Below, in pieces: positions 35,700-44,665 of a stretch of 64,000 bases of DNA. The number at the start of each line of letters is the position of its first letter. The first letter of the stretch is position 1. Location: positions 930,001-994,000 of the forward strand of contig NZ_AP022314.1 of assembly GCF_009936235.1 (NCBI RefSeq), written 5' to 3'. The DNA is from Mycobacterium xenopi. Its GTDB lineage: Bacteria > Actinomycetota > Actinomycetes > Mycobacteriales > Mycobacteriaceae. A program made the position numbers and the translations under genes. A model generated the notes under the pieces. It saw only the letters and a program-made list of their open reading frames with translations. It was not told where the DNA came from and did no database searches.

Positions 35700-38012
35700 A
35701 TGGTGCCTGACGACTGGCGAGCTAGACTCCGGAACCTGCTCGCTGAGTATGCGTTGCGACAGGCCTGTGCCCAAGCGAGGACGAGAGCCGATGGGGTCAA
35801 ACCCGATCGGATCGAGATCGCCCGCGCGTGGCACGCTGAGCTGGTCGACAATGGCCTAGCCGCTCCCAGCTGGCCGAAATCGGTTGGTGGCCTCGAGCTC
35901 TCAGTACAGGACCAGCTGGAGTACTACCGGATGATCACCGAGGCAGGTGTGCCGCCGCACCCATGTCCGCTTTCGTTCATCGTTGCACCGACGCTCATCC
36001 GTTACGGCACCCAGCAACAGAAGGACCGTTTTTTGAGGCCGCTGCTGCGCGCAGACGAGTTCTGGTGTCAGGGTTTTTCGGAACCGGGCGCCGGCAGCGA
36101 TCTGGCGTCATTGTCGACTCGGGCCGTCCGCAAGGGCGAGACCTACCGTGTCACTGGCCAGAAGGTCTGGACGTCGATGGCCGACCGCGCCGACTGGATG
36201 TTCGCCCTGGTGCGCACCGGCCCACCCGGACGCAGCACGAACGGCATCACCTACCTGCTCATTCCAATGAAAAGTCGCGGGATCACTGTTCGACCGCTGC
36301 GTGATATCAGTGGTGGGGCTCATTTCGCTGAGGTCTTTCTCGACGACGTCGAGGTTCCGCTCGAAAACCGGGTCGGTAACGAGGGGGAAGGCTGGTCGAT
36401 CATGCACACCTCGCTCGGCCACGAGCGCGCTACCGCGTTTATAGCCGACGAGTTCAAGTACCGTCGCACCGCGAACAAGCTCATCGAGTTGATCGCCTCG
36501 CGAGGTCTGGACCATGACCCATTGGTTCTCCAAGACATCGCCCGGCTCCAGTCCGGCGTGAGCACCATTGCGGCGAATAGCGCGCGTGGTCTCGCCACAC
36601 TATTACGCGGCGACGACCCCGGCGGCGTAGCCTCGGTGAACCGCTTGGTGAAATCTGAAGTTGAACAGCAGATGCACGCGTTTGCGTTGCGCGCAGCGGG
36701 TCCGTATGCGGCGTTAGGCAGCCGGGCAAGCTGCGCCGTCGACAAAGGCCGCTGGACGTTCGGCTATCTGATGAGTCGAGCGACGACGATCGGAGCGGGC
36801 ACCGCGGAGATTCAGCGCAACACCATCGCAGAGACGGTACTGGGGCTGCCTTCGCACCGCGGCGAGGGCAGGCGAAAGGCGGTGGTGGCACCTGGTGACC
36901 CGCTGGTTGTCGCCGACGAGGACGAACGCCGGCTGCGCAAGGTGTTGGCCAAGGCGCTAAAAGTCCGGCTCGACACCTCGTCACTGCTCGACGTCAACCG
37001 GCCAATCGACGCCGCTGACCCGGAAGTCTGGGCGGCGCTCGTTGAGTTCGGGTTGCCGGGTCTGGCCGTCGACGAATCGATGGGCGGCGCAGGCGCGCGG
37101 TCGCGGCTCTTGTATGCCGCCATCGAGGAAACCGCCAAGGCGCTCGCCCCGGTGCCGTTAGTGCCCACTGTCACCGCCCTCGATGTCGCCGTCCGCATCG
37201 GTGCCACGGCGGTGGCCACGCGGATCACCGCTGGGGCGCCAGCCGCGCTCGCCGTTCCACTCGATGATTCCGGCTGGGTGACTTCGGGCGCCAAATTGCC
37301 GGAGTGGCGGGGGTCGCGGCTGACCGGCACGCTGCCACTGGTTGCCGGCGCGCCGGCTGCTGAGCTGTTGCTGGTGTTGGCGGAGGAAACCGACTCCAAC
37401 AATCCCGTCGTGGTCGCGGTCGATCCTAGCGATGACGCGGTTGACGTGGTCGCGCATCAACCGTTCGATCTCACCTCCACGATCGGCTCGGTGACATTGC
37501 ACCGGGCGTCAGGGGAATTGCTTGCAGTCGGCAGCGCTGTTTGTGGAGCGCTCGAGGCCTCCCGCCCTCGGGCGTTACTTGCGGTCGCAGCCGACTCGGT
37601 TGGTGTAGGTTCCCGAGCGCTGGCGATGGCCGTGGCGTGGGCCGGGGAGCGAGAGCAATTTGGGCGCCCTATCGGCAGCTTCCAGGCCATCTCACACCGG
37701 TGTGCCGACATGCTGGTGGCGCTTGAAGGTGCGCGCAGCCAGGTGTTGGCTGCCGCCGACGAGCTCGATGCGACGGGCTCTGATCGCGCGGTCGATCTGG
37801 CCGCAGCGGCCGCGTTCGACGCCGCGGTGGCGGCTGGTGAGGGTGTGATCCAGATTCACGGGGGTGTCGGCTTCACCTGGGAGCATCCGGCGCATCTGTT
37901 GCTGCGCCGGGCGCGCGCCAATGCTGTCCTCGTCGGCCGAGCTGAGGCGCTGCGTGATCGTGCGGCTCGTGATGTGGTGGCCGCAGCGCGCAAAGAGGCC
38001 ACAGCGCTATGA
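35700..38012 (+). CDS. Tandem-fused double acyl-CoA dehydrogenase
   Basis: A 770-residue protein with two complete acyl-CoA dehydrogenase units. Unit 1 (about 1-385) has WCQGFSEPGAGSDLASLST, TGQKVWTSMADRADW and the end TTIGAGTAEIQRNTIAETVL. Unit 2 (about 400-770) is more divergent, without the SEPxAGSD motif, and has EREQFGRPIGSFQAISHRCA and IQIHGGVGFTWEHPAHLLLR. Separate alpha and beta subunits of steroid-type enzymes are thus joined in one chain, as in mycobacterial FadE34. It should desaturate a bulky acyl-CoA. It begins the operon FadE-FadE-FadE/kinase remnant and ends in ATGA overlap with the next FadE. Confidence 0.9.
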   Translation: MVPDDWRARLRNLLAEYALRQACAQARTRADGVKPDRIEIARAWHAELVDNGLAAPSWPKSVGGLELSVQDQLEYYRMITEAGVPPHPCPLSFIVAPTLIRYGTQQQKDRFLRPLLRADEFWCQGFSEPGAGSDLASLSTRAVRKGETYRVTGQKVWTSMADRADWMFALVRTGPPGRSTNGITYLLIPMKSRGITVRPLRDISGGAHFAEVFLDDVEVPLENRVGNEGEGWSIMHTSLGHERATAFIADEFKYRRTANKLIELIASRGLDHDPLVLQDIARLQSGVSTIAANSARGLATLLRGDDPGGVASVNRLVKSEVEQQMHAFALRAAGPYAALGSRASCAVDKGRWTFGYLMSRATTIGAGTAEIQRNTIAETVLGLPSHRGEGRRKAVVAPGDPLVVADEDERRLRKVLAKALKVRLDTSSLLDVNRPIDAADPEVWAALVEFGLPGLAVDESMGGAGARSRLLYAAIEETAKALAPVPLVPTVTALDVAVRIGATAVATRITAGAPAALAVPLDDSGWVTSGAKLPEWRGSRLTGTLPLVAGAPAAELLLVLAEETDSNNPVVVAVDPSDDAVDVVAHQPFDLTSTIGSVTLHRASGELLAVGSAVCGALEASRPRALLAVAADSVGVGSRALAMAVAWAGEREQFGRPIGSFQAISHRCADMLVALEGARSQVLAAADELDATGSDRAVDLAAAAAFDAAVAAGEGVIQIHGGVGFTWEHPAHLLLRRARANAVLVGRAEALRDRAARDVVAAARKEATAL

Positions 38013-39199
38013 CATACGACATGGGCCCGCAGCTGGCGGCATTTCGGGAGGAAGTCCGGGCGTTTATCGCCGAGTATGCGCCCGCGATCCCCCTCCGTGC
38101 GGGAGTGCGCAGTGCGGAGAACGAAGCCGAGCTAAAGGTGCTGCAGGAGTGGACGGCTCGCCTGTACGAGGCCGGTTACGCTGGAACCGATTGGCCCAAG
38201 GAGTTTGGTGGCCGAGACGACCGCTCGGCCGAGCACGCGATAGTCGTCAGCGAGGAGCTGGCGCGCGCACAAGTTCCCGGCGTGCAAAGTGCCGGTGTGC
38301 TGGCCGCGCACGCACTGATCCACTACGGCACCGACCAACAACGGCGTCGCCACCTACCTGCCATCCGCGCTGGGCGCGAGCTGTGGTGCCAATTATTCAG
38401 CGAGCCCGGCGCCGGCAGTGACCTCGCGTCGCTGCGTACCCGGGCGGTACCCGACGGCGACACCTACCGGGTCACCGGCCAGAAGGTATGGACCACCGAC
38501 GGCCACTGGGCGCATTACGGCTACCTGTTGGCCCGCACCGATCCGGATGCGCCTAAGCACAAGGGAATTAGCGCGTTCATCCTCGACATGGCCATCCCGG
38601 GGGTGAGCGTGCGCCCCCTCCGCGAGCTGACCGGAACCGCGGACTTCAATGAGGTGTTTATCGACGACGTCGTGGTGCCGGCCGAAGCGATGATCGGTGC
38701 ACCCGGAGAGGGCTGGGCGATCGCCAACGCAACCTTGGCGCACGAGCGCACCGGTGTTGGTGCCCATGTGGTCAAGCTGAAACTGGCAATCGACGCGCTG
38801 ATTGCGCTCGCCCGCCGTGTCACCGTCGACGGTCGTCCGGCCATCGACAGCGACCGGGTGCGCGACCGGATAGGACAGCTCGCCGCGGAGGTCGAGGCGT
38901 TGTCGGCGCTGACATACGCCAACCTCACCCGCTGGTTGCGCCGTAAAGAGCGGGGGCACGACGCTGCGATGGCCAAGCTGATGTTCAGCGAGCTGAACCT
39001 CGAGATGGCCCGGTTTGCAGTCGAGTTGGGCGGCGAGTCGGGAGTGCTGGTCCCAGGAGATCCGGATGTGCTCGACAACGGGCGCTGGCAGGACGAATGG
39101 CTGTATGCGCGCGCATACACCATCGCCGGTGGCAGCTCAGAGATCATGCGAACGTTGATCGCCGAGCGCGGTTTGCGCCTACCCCGCGAGAAACGGTGA
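38009..39199 (+). CDS. Acyl-CoA dehydrogenase (FadE)
   Basis: A 396-residue acyl-CoA dehydrogenase of the canonical type. It has the flavin and substrate motifs WCQLFSEPGAGSDLASLRT, TGQKVWTTDGHWAHYG and IAGGSSEIMRTLIAERGLRL. The length is normal. It is joined by ATGA to the fused dehydrogenase and by GTGA to the broken kinase gene that follows. It may act at a different chain length or pair with the divergent FadE on the opposite strand at 40188; neither can be told from sequence. Confidence 0.9.
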   Translation: MTYDMGPQLAAFREEVRAFIAEYAPAIPLRAGVRSAENEAELKVLQEWTARLYEAGYAGTDWPKEFGGRDDRSAEHAIVVSEELARAQVPGVQSAGVLAAHALIHYGTDQQRRRHLPAIRAGRELWCQLFSEPGAGSDLASLRTRAVPDGDTYRVTGQKVWTTDGHWAHYGYLLARTDPDAPKHKGISAFILDMAIPGVSVRPLRELTGTADFNEVFIDDVVVPAEAMIGAPGEGWAIANATLAHERTGVGAHVVKLKLAIDALIALARRVTVDGRPAIDSDRVRDRIGQLAAEVEALSALTYANLTRWLRRKERGHDAAMAKLMFSELNLEMARFAVELGGESGVLVPGDPDVLDNGRWQDEWLYARAYTIAGGSSEIMRTLIAERGLRLPREKR

Positions 39200-40203
39200 A
39201 ACAACGTGGCCAGGCGAGCGGACTGGGTCGCGGTAAATATGAAGGCCATCGGTCAGCTTGTATCTGCAGTGTCGCCACCGACCCCCGGGTCCGCACGCCG
39301 TCTAAGGCTGGCGACGCAACCGAAGAATGGCTGACGGCGTACCTCGCCAAAAATGTGCCGGGCGCGGTCGCATTGTCCGTGACGCCGCGAGGTGGCACTA
39401 CCGGAACGACGGACCGGCGCAGGCCCGCCGTCGAATGGAACGAGGCTGCCAAAGCGGCCGGTAAGCCGTCGCAGCTGTTCGTGAAGAGCACGCCTCTGAC
39501 GGCGAAGAACCGTGCGATGGTTGCCGCACTCGACATGGCGGTCAACGAGGTTTGCTTACCAGCAGGTCGCGGGCGAGTTGGATGGTTGTTGCACCGAGGG
39601 CCTGGTTCTCCCGCGCGGCCGTCGGTGCCCGCTGCCTCCTCATCCTCGAAGACGTTGTTGCCCAAGGTACGCAGCCGTATGCACTGGCCGACCGCTGTGA
39701 GATCGAGCATGCCCGCGGTCTGGTCGACACTTTCGCCAGCCTGCATTCCCGATTTTGGTCGAGCCCACGGTTCACAACCGACTTACGATCGGCACGAACC
39801 TGGAAGCCCGCGGCCGGGAACGCGATACTGAGGATGTTCTACCGCCGCGGAACGCGGAGCCCAATCGCCCTGGATCGGCCCGAAACCACCGCTGCTGTCC
39901 GCGCTGTCGCGGCGAAACTAGACGCACATGCCGACACTTACTACCAGGAGTTCGAGTCCAGCCCGCTGACCCTGCTGCACTGCGATTCGCACCTGGGAAA
40001 CACCGCCTCGATGCCTGATGGGCGCTCGGGTTTGCTTGACTGGCAAGTGGTTTGGCGAGGCCCAGGGTTGCGCGAGGTGACATACTAGATGACGACCAGA
40101 CTGGAGCCGGACGTGCGCTGATCTTACGAGGGCGAAGTCTTGGACCGTTACCTTGATGCGTTGCGCGCCGCCGCCGCGCCGCAGTTCTCAACCGCTTGGG
40201 CCG
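39196..40203 (+). pseudogene. Broken APH-family phosphotransferase gene
   Basis: Three frames carry one kinase: EEWLTAYLAKNVPGAVALSV to MVAALDMAVNEV, then YQQVAGELDG, then PRAWFSRAAVGARCLLILED through LTLLHCDSHLGNT and GLLDWQVVWRGPG. Frameshifts lie near 39548 and 39590, with stops at 40086 and close after; the last readable piece is YEGEVLDRYLDALRAA. The N-terminus is also unclear: a GTG at 39196 overlaps the FadE stop, but an ATG at 39240 gives a plausible start in another frame. The end runs into the convergent FadE. Third APH-type kinase of the window; no longer functional. Confidence 0.75.
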
Positions 40204-41237
40204 TTGATGGACACGAGTGCGGCCCGGTGTTCGGCCACGGTGCCGTCGAATGCCTCGTCGACCTTGATCCGGCGCAACAACAGGTGCAGGTCGTGTTCCC
40301 AGGTGAAGCCGATGCCACCGTGCACCTGTAAAGCGGTGCTGGCCACCTCGCTAGCCGCCGACTTGGCGTAGGCTGCGGCTGCTGATGCGGCGCGTGTACG
40401 TGCCCCGTCCGGAGCGCCGTCGAGTGCCACCGCAGCCGCCCATAGGGTGGATCGCCCGGCCTCCACGGCCAGCACCATGTTGGCGCAATGGTGCTTGACT
40501 GCCTGGTAGGAACCGATGGGCGCCCCGAACTGCTGGCGTTGCCCGGCGTAGGTGGCCGTCATCGCCAGTAGCCGGGCCGCGGCCCCGAGTGCGTCAAGCC
40601 CGCGGTGTACGGCCAGTGCGTCGCGGACATAACTGAGCGTTCCGGCCGGTAATTTCGTCCACTCTTCGACGACCGCGTCGAGGTTCAGCCGCGCCCATGA
40701 GCGCGTCAAGTCGAGGGTCTTCATGCCGACCAGTTCGGCATTGCGAAGCACTGCTAGATACTCGCCTTTCATGGTTTTACCCACGACCACGAAGCTGGCC
40801 ATTTCGGCCGCCATCGGTACCGGGCTCGTCGCGCCACGTAAGGTGAGAGCGTCTCGCTCGATGAGGCCAACCGGTCCACGTGCCAGTCCGGTCAGCAACT
40901 CGCCCTCGCCCGCGTGAACGCTCTCTGCATGCCCGGCCTGACTGAGCAGCCAGGTCGCGAGCGCGAGGTCGGCCAACGGTAGCGAACTCGCCGCATATCC
41001 GTGCGCTTCGCTCAGCACGGCGAGATCCATGTGTGTCCCACCGACCTCAGGCGTTAACAGCGCCAGCAGTCCGGACTCGGCCGCGTGCGCCACTGCGGCG
41101 GGATCGATGGTGATCGGGACGTCGTCCCCGGCCGCGCGGATGCGCGCGATGGGATCGTGACGGGTCAGCCACGAGCGCTCCGACTCGGCAAGCTGTTCTT
41201 GTTCGTGTGTCAGCCCGAAATCCACCCTCATCTCCAA
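40188..41237 (-). CDS. Acyl-CoA dehydrogenase, divergent subunit type
   Basis: A 349-residue acyl-CoA dehydrogenase-like protein (ATG 41237; ATG 41231 also possible). The N-terminal half is reduced and lacks SEPxAGSD, while the C-terminal half keeps QRQQFGAPIGSYQAVKHHCA and LQVHGGIGFTWEHDLHLLL, as in the second subunits of heteromeric FadEs. It resembles unit 2 of the fused protein at 35700. It is divergent from the CoA ligase at 41284 with the operator between them. The catalytic partner could be the FadE at 38009. Confidence 0.85.
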   Translation of the reverse strand: MEMRVDFGLTHEQEQLAESERSWLTRHDPIARIRAAGDDVPITIDPAAVAHAAESGLLALLTPEVGGTHMDLAVLSEAHGYAASSLPLADLALATWLLSQAGHAESVHAGEGELLTGLARGPVGLIERDALTLRGATSPVPMAAEMASFVVVGKTMKGEYLAVLRNAELVGMKTLDLTRSWARLNLDAVVEEWTKLPAGTLSYVRDALAVHRGLDALGAAARLLAMTATYAGQRQQFGAPIGSYQAVKHHCANMVLAVEAGRSTLWAAAVALDGAPDGARTRAASAAAAYAKSAASEVASTALQVHGGIGFTWEHDLHLLLRRIKVDEAFDGTVAEHRAALVSINGPSG

Positions 41238-41247
41238 GCTAGGAAGT

Positions 41248-41258
41248 TGACCTAGTAA
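41248..41258. promoter_or_regulatory. Region D operator, degenerate, between divergent genes
   Basis: TGAC-CTA-GTAA, two mismatches from TAAC-N3-GTTA, in the 46-base gap between the FadE (minus) and the CoA ligase (plus). Its central GACCTAGT resembles the site at 30948. Confidence 0.5.
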
Positions 41259-41283
41259 ACCATGTAATCTACGTTAGTAGCCA

Positions 41284-42810
41284 ATGACAAGCCTCGATGA
41301 TGCGCTTGCCCGGCTGTGGACGGCCGACGATCTCGCCGACATGCTCCAGCAGGATGGCAGGTGGGTGCGCTGGGGTCAGGTGCGTGAGCTCGCCGAGCGG
41401 ATCGACCGCGAACTGGGCGCCGCGGGTTGCGCCGGAGGCGGCCGGGTCGCCGTCGTGCTGGGCAACCGCATGGAGTCTGTCGCTGCCCTGATCGCGCTGT
41501 TTCGCGCCGAACGAATCCTCGTCACCGTCAGCCCGCTGCAACCGCCGCACCGCCTGAGCGCCGACCTGGCCACCACCGGAGCCTCGTACGTGCTGGCTCC
41601 GGACAAGCTGTGGTCGGAGACCGCATTCCGCGGAGCCGTTGCCGAACTGGGCGCGGCTGGCTGGAGTGTGGACGGCGACGCGGTTGAGTTGCGGACCACG
41701 GCGAGCCGCGAGCCCCGCGACGGTGACCCAGCGGTCGCGATCGAGATGCTGACCTCCGGCACAACCGGGCCGCCGAAACGAATCCCGTTGACCCGCCGAC
41801 AGCTTGAGGCGTCTCTGGCCGCGGCGCTGCGGCACCACAACCGACCAGAAGTGCGCGACAAGCCTCCATTCACCGGCGCGGTCGCAATGGTGACCATCCC
41901 GATTGTGCACATCGGCGGGTTGTGGGCACTGCTGCAGTCGCTGGTGTCCGCGCGGCGGTTCGTGCTGCTCGAGCGGTTCACGGTGGCGGGCTGGCACACG
42001 GCGGTGAAGGAGCACAAGCCGATACTGGCCGGATTACCGCCTGCGGCAATCCGCTCGGTTCTCGACTCTGATATTCCGCAGGAGGATCTTTCCAGCCTCC
42101 GTGCGGTCAATGCAGGCACCGCACCGGTGGACCCGGCCCTGGTCGACGCCTTCTACGAGCGATACGGGATCCCGATCCTGATCGTCTACGGCGCCACCGA
42201 GTTCTCCGGTGCTGTCGCCGGGTGGACGGTGCGGGACTTCCGGGCGCGGTGGGCTCAGAAGAAGGGCAGCGTCGGGCGAGCGTTCCCAGGCGTGCGGCTG
42301 CGGGTGGTCGATGACGACGGAGCGGTCCTGCCCACTGGCCGGTCGGGGCGGCTGCAGGTCGCTTCCCCGCAAGTGGGTGGAGGCGCCAACCGCTGGGTGA
42401 CTACCAGCGATCTGGCTCATCTCGATGAGGATGGTTTCCTGTATATCGACGGGCGTGCCGATGATGTGATTATGCGCGGCGGGTTCAAGATCGCGCCGGA
42501 AACCGTGGTGACGGTGTTACGGGGCCACGACGCCGTCGCCGACGCGGCGGTCGCCGGCATGCCGGACCAACGGCTTGGTCAGATCCCGGTCGCCGGTGTG
42601 GAGCTGCGCGCTGGTGCCGCGACGACGCCCGACAAACTGCGGGAGTACTGCAGGTCGGCGTTGGCTCCGTACGAGGTGCCCGCGGAGATCTACATCGTCG
42701 ACGAGTTGCCCCGCGGCGCGGCATTGAAAATCGACCGGCGCCAGCTGATTGCGATGCTCGAATCGCTCCGGGAAGAACCCCGGGTGCGCGCGTCGGAACA
42801 GACCCAGTAA
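41284..42810 (+). CDS. Acyl-CoA ligase (FadD-like)
   Basis: A 508-residue ANL-superfamily ligase. Core motifs are IEMLTSGTTGPPKRIPLTRR, IVYGATEFSGAVAG, TTSDLAHLDEDGFLYIDGRA, DDVIMRGGFKIAPETV and the catalytic Lys in RGAALKIDRRQL. The aromatic TTSDLAHLDEDG replaces the usual RTGDxGxxDxDG, a mild deviation. It should activate the acid substrate of region D. It starts at ATG 41284 right after the shared operator region. Confidence 0.88.
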   Translation: MTSLDDALARLWTADDLADMLQQDGRWVRWGQVRELAERIDRELGAAGCAGGGRVAVVLGNRMESVAALIALFRAERILVTVSPLQPPHRLSADLATTGASYVLAPDKLWSETAFRGAVAELGAAGWSVDGDAVELRTTASREPRDGDPAVAIEMLTSGTTGPPKRIPLTRRQLEASLAAALRHHNRPEVRDKPPFTGAVAMVTIPIVHIGGLWALLQSLVSARRFVLLERFTVAGWHTAVKEHKPILAGLPPAAIRSVLDSDIPQEDLSSLRAVNAGTAPVDPALVDAFYERYGIPILIVYGATEFSGAVAGWTVRDFRARWAQKKGSVGRAFPGVRLRVVDDDGAVLPTGRSGRLQVASPQVGGGANRWVTTSDLAHLDEDGFLYIDGRADDVIMRGGFKIAPETVVTVLRGHDAVADAAVAGMPDQRLGQIPVAGVELRAGAATTPDKLREYCRSALAPYEVPAEIYIVDELPRGAALKIDRRQLIAMLESLREEPRVRASEQTQ

Positions 42811-42824
42811 GAATTAGTAATATA

Positions 42825-42837
42825 TTAAACTGTTTAA
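42825..42837. promoter_or_regulatory. Perfect palindrome TTAAAC-T-GTTTAA before the thiolase operon
   Basis: A 13-base perfect inverted repeat 10 bases before the GTG of the thiolase remnant. Spacing differs from TAAC-N3-GTTA but the AAC/GTT arms are similar. It may be the control site of the operon thiolase-SDR-dehydratase-FadE-crotonase. Confidence 0.5.
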
Positions 42838-42847
42838 GGAGAATTTC

Positions 42848-43746
42848 GTGGCTCAGGCTGTAATTGTGGAGGCGGTTCGGCAGCAGTCAGTGCACTTCGC
42901 TGCCGCCGGCGTGGTGGCCGGGCACTATGACGTTGTGGTGGCCGGCGGCGTCGAATCAATGTCGCGAGTGCCGATGGGATCCTCGACCGCTGTAGGGGTG
43001 ACCTGTTTCCGCAGCGGTTTATGGACCGTTGCGGGGATTTCCCGAACCAGGGGATAGCCGCTGAGATGATCGCCGTGCGTTGGGGATTCGACCGCACCAC
43101 CCTAGATGAGTTTTCGTTGACGTCGCATGAAAAAGCTGCAGCGGTACAGGATTCTGGCGCGTTCGACGACCAGATCGCGCCAATCGCCGATCAGGATGGC
43201 AACCCGGTGGTCAAAGACCAGGGCATTCGCCGCGGCACGCCGATCGAGAAGCTGGCACAGCTAAAACCTGCGTTCAAGGAGGACGGGGTGATCCACGCCG
43301 GGAACTCCAGTCAGAGTTCCGATGGATCGGCGGCGCTTTTGCTGATGACCGCGGAGAAAGCCGGGGAGCTGGGCTGCACGCCGATTGTACAAGTACACAC
43401 CGCGGCGTTAGCGGGCGCCGACCCGGTGATCATACTGACTGCGCCGATTTTGGCCACCCAGAAGGCTCTGCTGAAGTCCGGGTTGAAGGTCGGCGACATC
43501 GGCGTGTTCGAGGTCAACGAGACATTTGCGCGCGTTCCGGTGGCCTGGCTTAAGGATATCGGCGCCGATGAAAAGAACCCCAACCCCAACAGCGGGGCAC
43601 TCGCGTTGGGCCATCTGCTAGGCGAATCGGGCTCCCCCATCATGACCACGATGCTGTACCACATGCGCGACAATGGAATTCGCTACGGACTGCAGACCAT
43701 GTGCGAGGGCGGCCAGGCCAACGCGACCATCCTCGAGCTGCTGTGA
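42848..43746 (+). pseudogene. Acetyl-CoA C-acyltransferase (thiolase) with deletion and frameshift
   Basis: It begins MAQAVIVEAVR, then jumps to VHFAAAGVVAGHYDVVVAGG; about 70 residues that normally include the nucleophile Cys near position 90 are missing. Near 43000 the frame changes, and the rest reads FPNQGIAAEMIAVRWGFDRT to MCEGGQANATILEL, with the second catalytic Cys in TMCEGGQ. The usual GHPLG motif reads GHLLG. Classic thiolysis is therefore not possible. It is the first gene of an operon, so thiolysis of this pathway must come from elsewhere or the pathway is dead. Confidence 0.8.
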
Positions 43747-43803
43747 TCAGTCGGTTTTTCCTGCCTTAGAAGTGAGAACAGAAACGGAAAACACGGGAGA
43801 AAC

Positions 43804-44655
43804 ATGGCCGAACGGGTACAGGACAAAGTCGTTCTGGTGACGGGTGGAGCTCGCGGCCAGGGTCGTAGCCATGCAGTCAAACTCGCCGAAGAGGGAGCTG
43901 ACGTCATCGTCTTCGACATCTGCCAGGACATCGAGACGAACCGTTATCCGCTGGCCACCCGGCGCGACTTGGAAGAGGCCGGGCTGGAGGTGGAAAAGAC
44001 AGGGCGACGGGCGATCACCGCCGAGGTGGATGTCCGAGATCGAGCCGCGGTGAGCAGAGCACTGGCCGAAGCGGTGGCGCAGCTCGGCAGGCTCGACGTC
44101 GTGGTGGCGAACGCTGGCATCTGTCCGCTGGGCAGCGACGTTCCGATAGGCGCCTTCGCGGACGCCTTCGACGTCGACTTCATCGGCGTGGTGAACACGG
44201 TGCATGCTGCGCTGCCGTATCTGCAGGCCGGCGCTTCGGTGATCACGATCGGCTCCGTTGCGGGGCTGATCGCCGAAACAGCGGCCGGCAGCGTCGGTCC
44301 GGTCGGCCCAGGCGGTGAGGGGTACAACCTGGCCAAGCAGCTGATCGACCGCTACACGAGGGCACTGGCGAAACAACTTGCGCCGCTGTCAATTCGGGCC
44401 AACGTAGTGCATCCGACCAATGTGAACTCACCAATGTTGCACAACGATCTGATGTACAAGACGTTTCGCCCTGATCTGGAGCACCCGACGAAAGAAGATG
44501 CCCTGCTGGCGTTTCCAGTGATGCAGGCAATGCCGATTCCCTACGTGGAGCCCGAAGACACGTCCAACGCGGTGTGCTTTCTGGCCTCCGACGAGTCTCG
44601 ATACGTCACTGGGCTGTCACTGCGGGTCGACGCCGGGGCGACACTGAAGTTCTAG
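43804..44655 (+). CDS. Mycofactocin-type short-chain dehydrogenase
   Basis: A 283-residue SDR. It shows VLVTGGARGQGRSHAVKLAE, VVVANAGICPLGS, and an insert before the active Tyr in VGPVGPGGEGYNLAKQLID, with ITIGSVAG supplying the Ser. The GARGQGRSHA motif and the long loop after the Asp of VIVFDICQDI are marks of the mycofactocin-coupled SDR family, which hold their nicotinamide cofactor tightly. It probably oxidises a hydroxyl group in the region D pathway. Upstream thiolase remnant ends 57 bases before; the dehydratase follows after 10 bases. Confidence 0.87.
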   Translation: MAERVQDKVVLVTGGARGQGRSHAVKLAEEGADVIVFDICQDIETNRYPLATRRDLEEAGLEVEKTGRRAITAEVDVRDRAAVSRALAEAVAQLGRLDVVVANAGICPLGSDVPIGAFADAFDVDFIGVVNTVHAALPYLQAGASVITIGSVAGLIAETAAGSVGPVGPGGEGYNLAKQLIDRYTRALAKQLAPLSIRANVVHPTNVNSPMLHNDLMYKTFRPDLEHPTKEDALLAFPVMQAMPIPYVEPEDTSNAVCFLASDESRYVTGLSLRVDAGATLKF

Positions 44656-44665
44656 GGAGGACATT

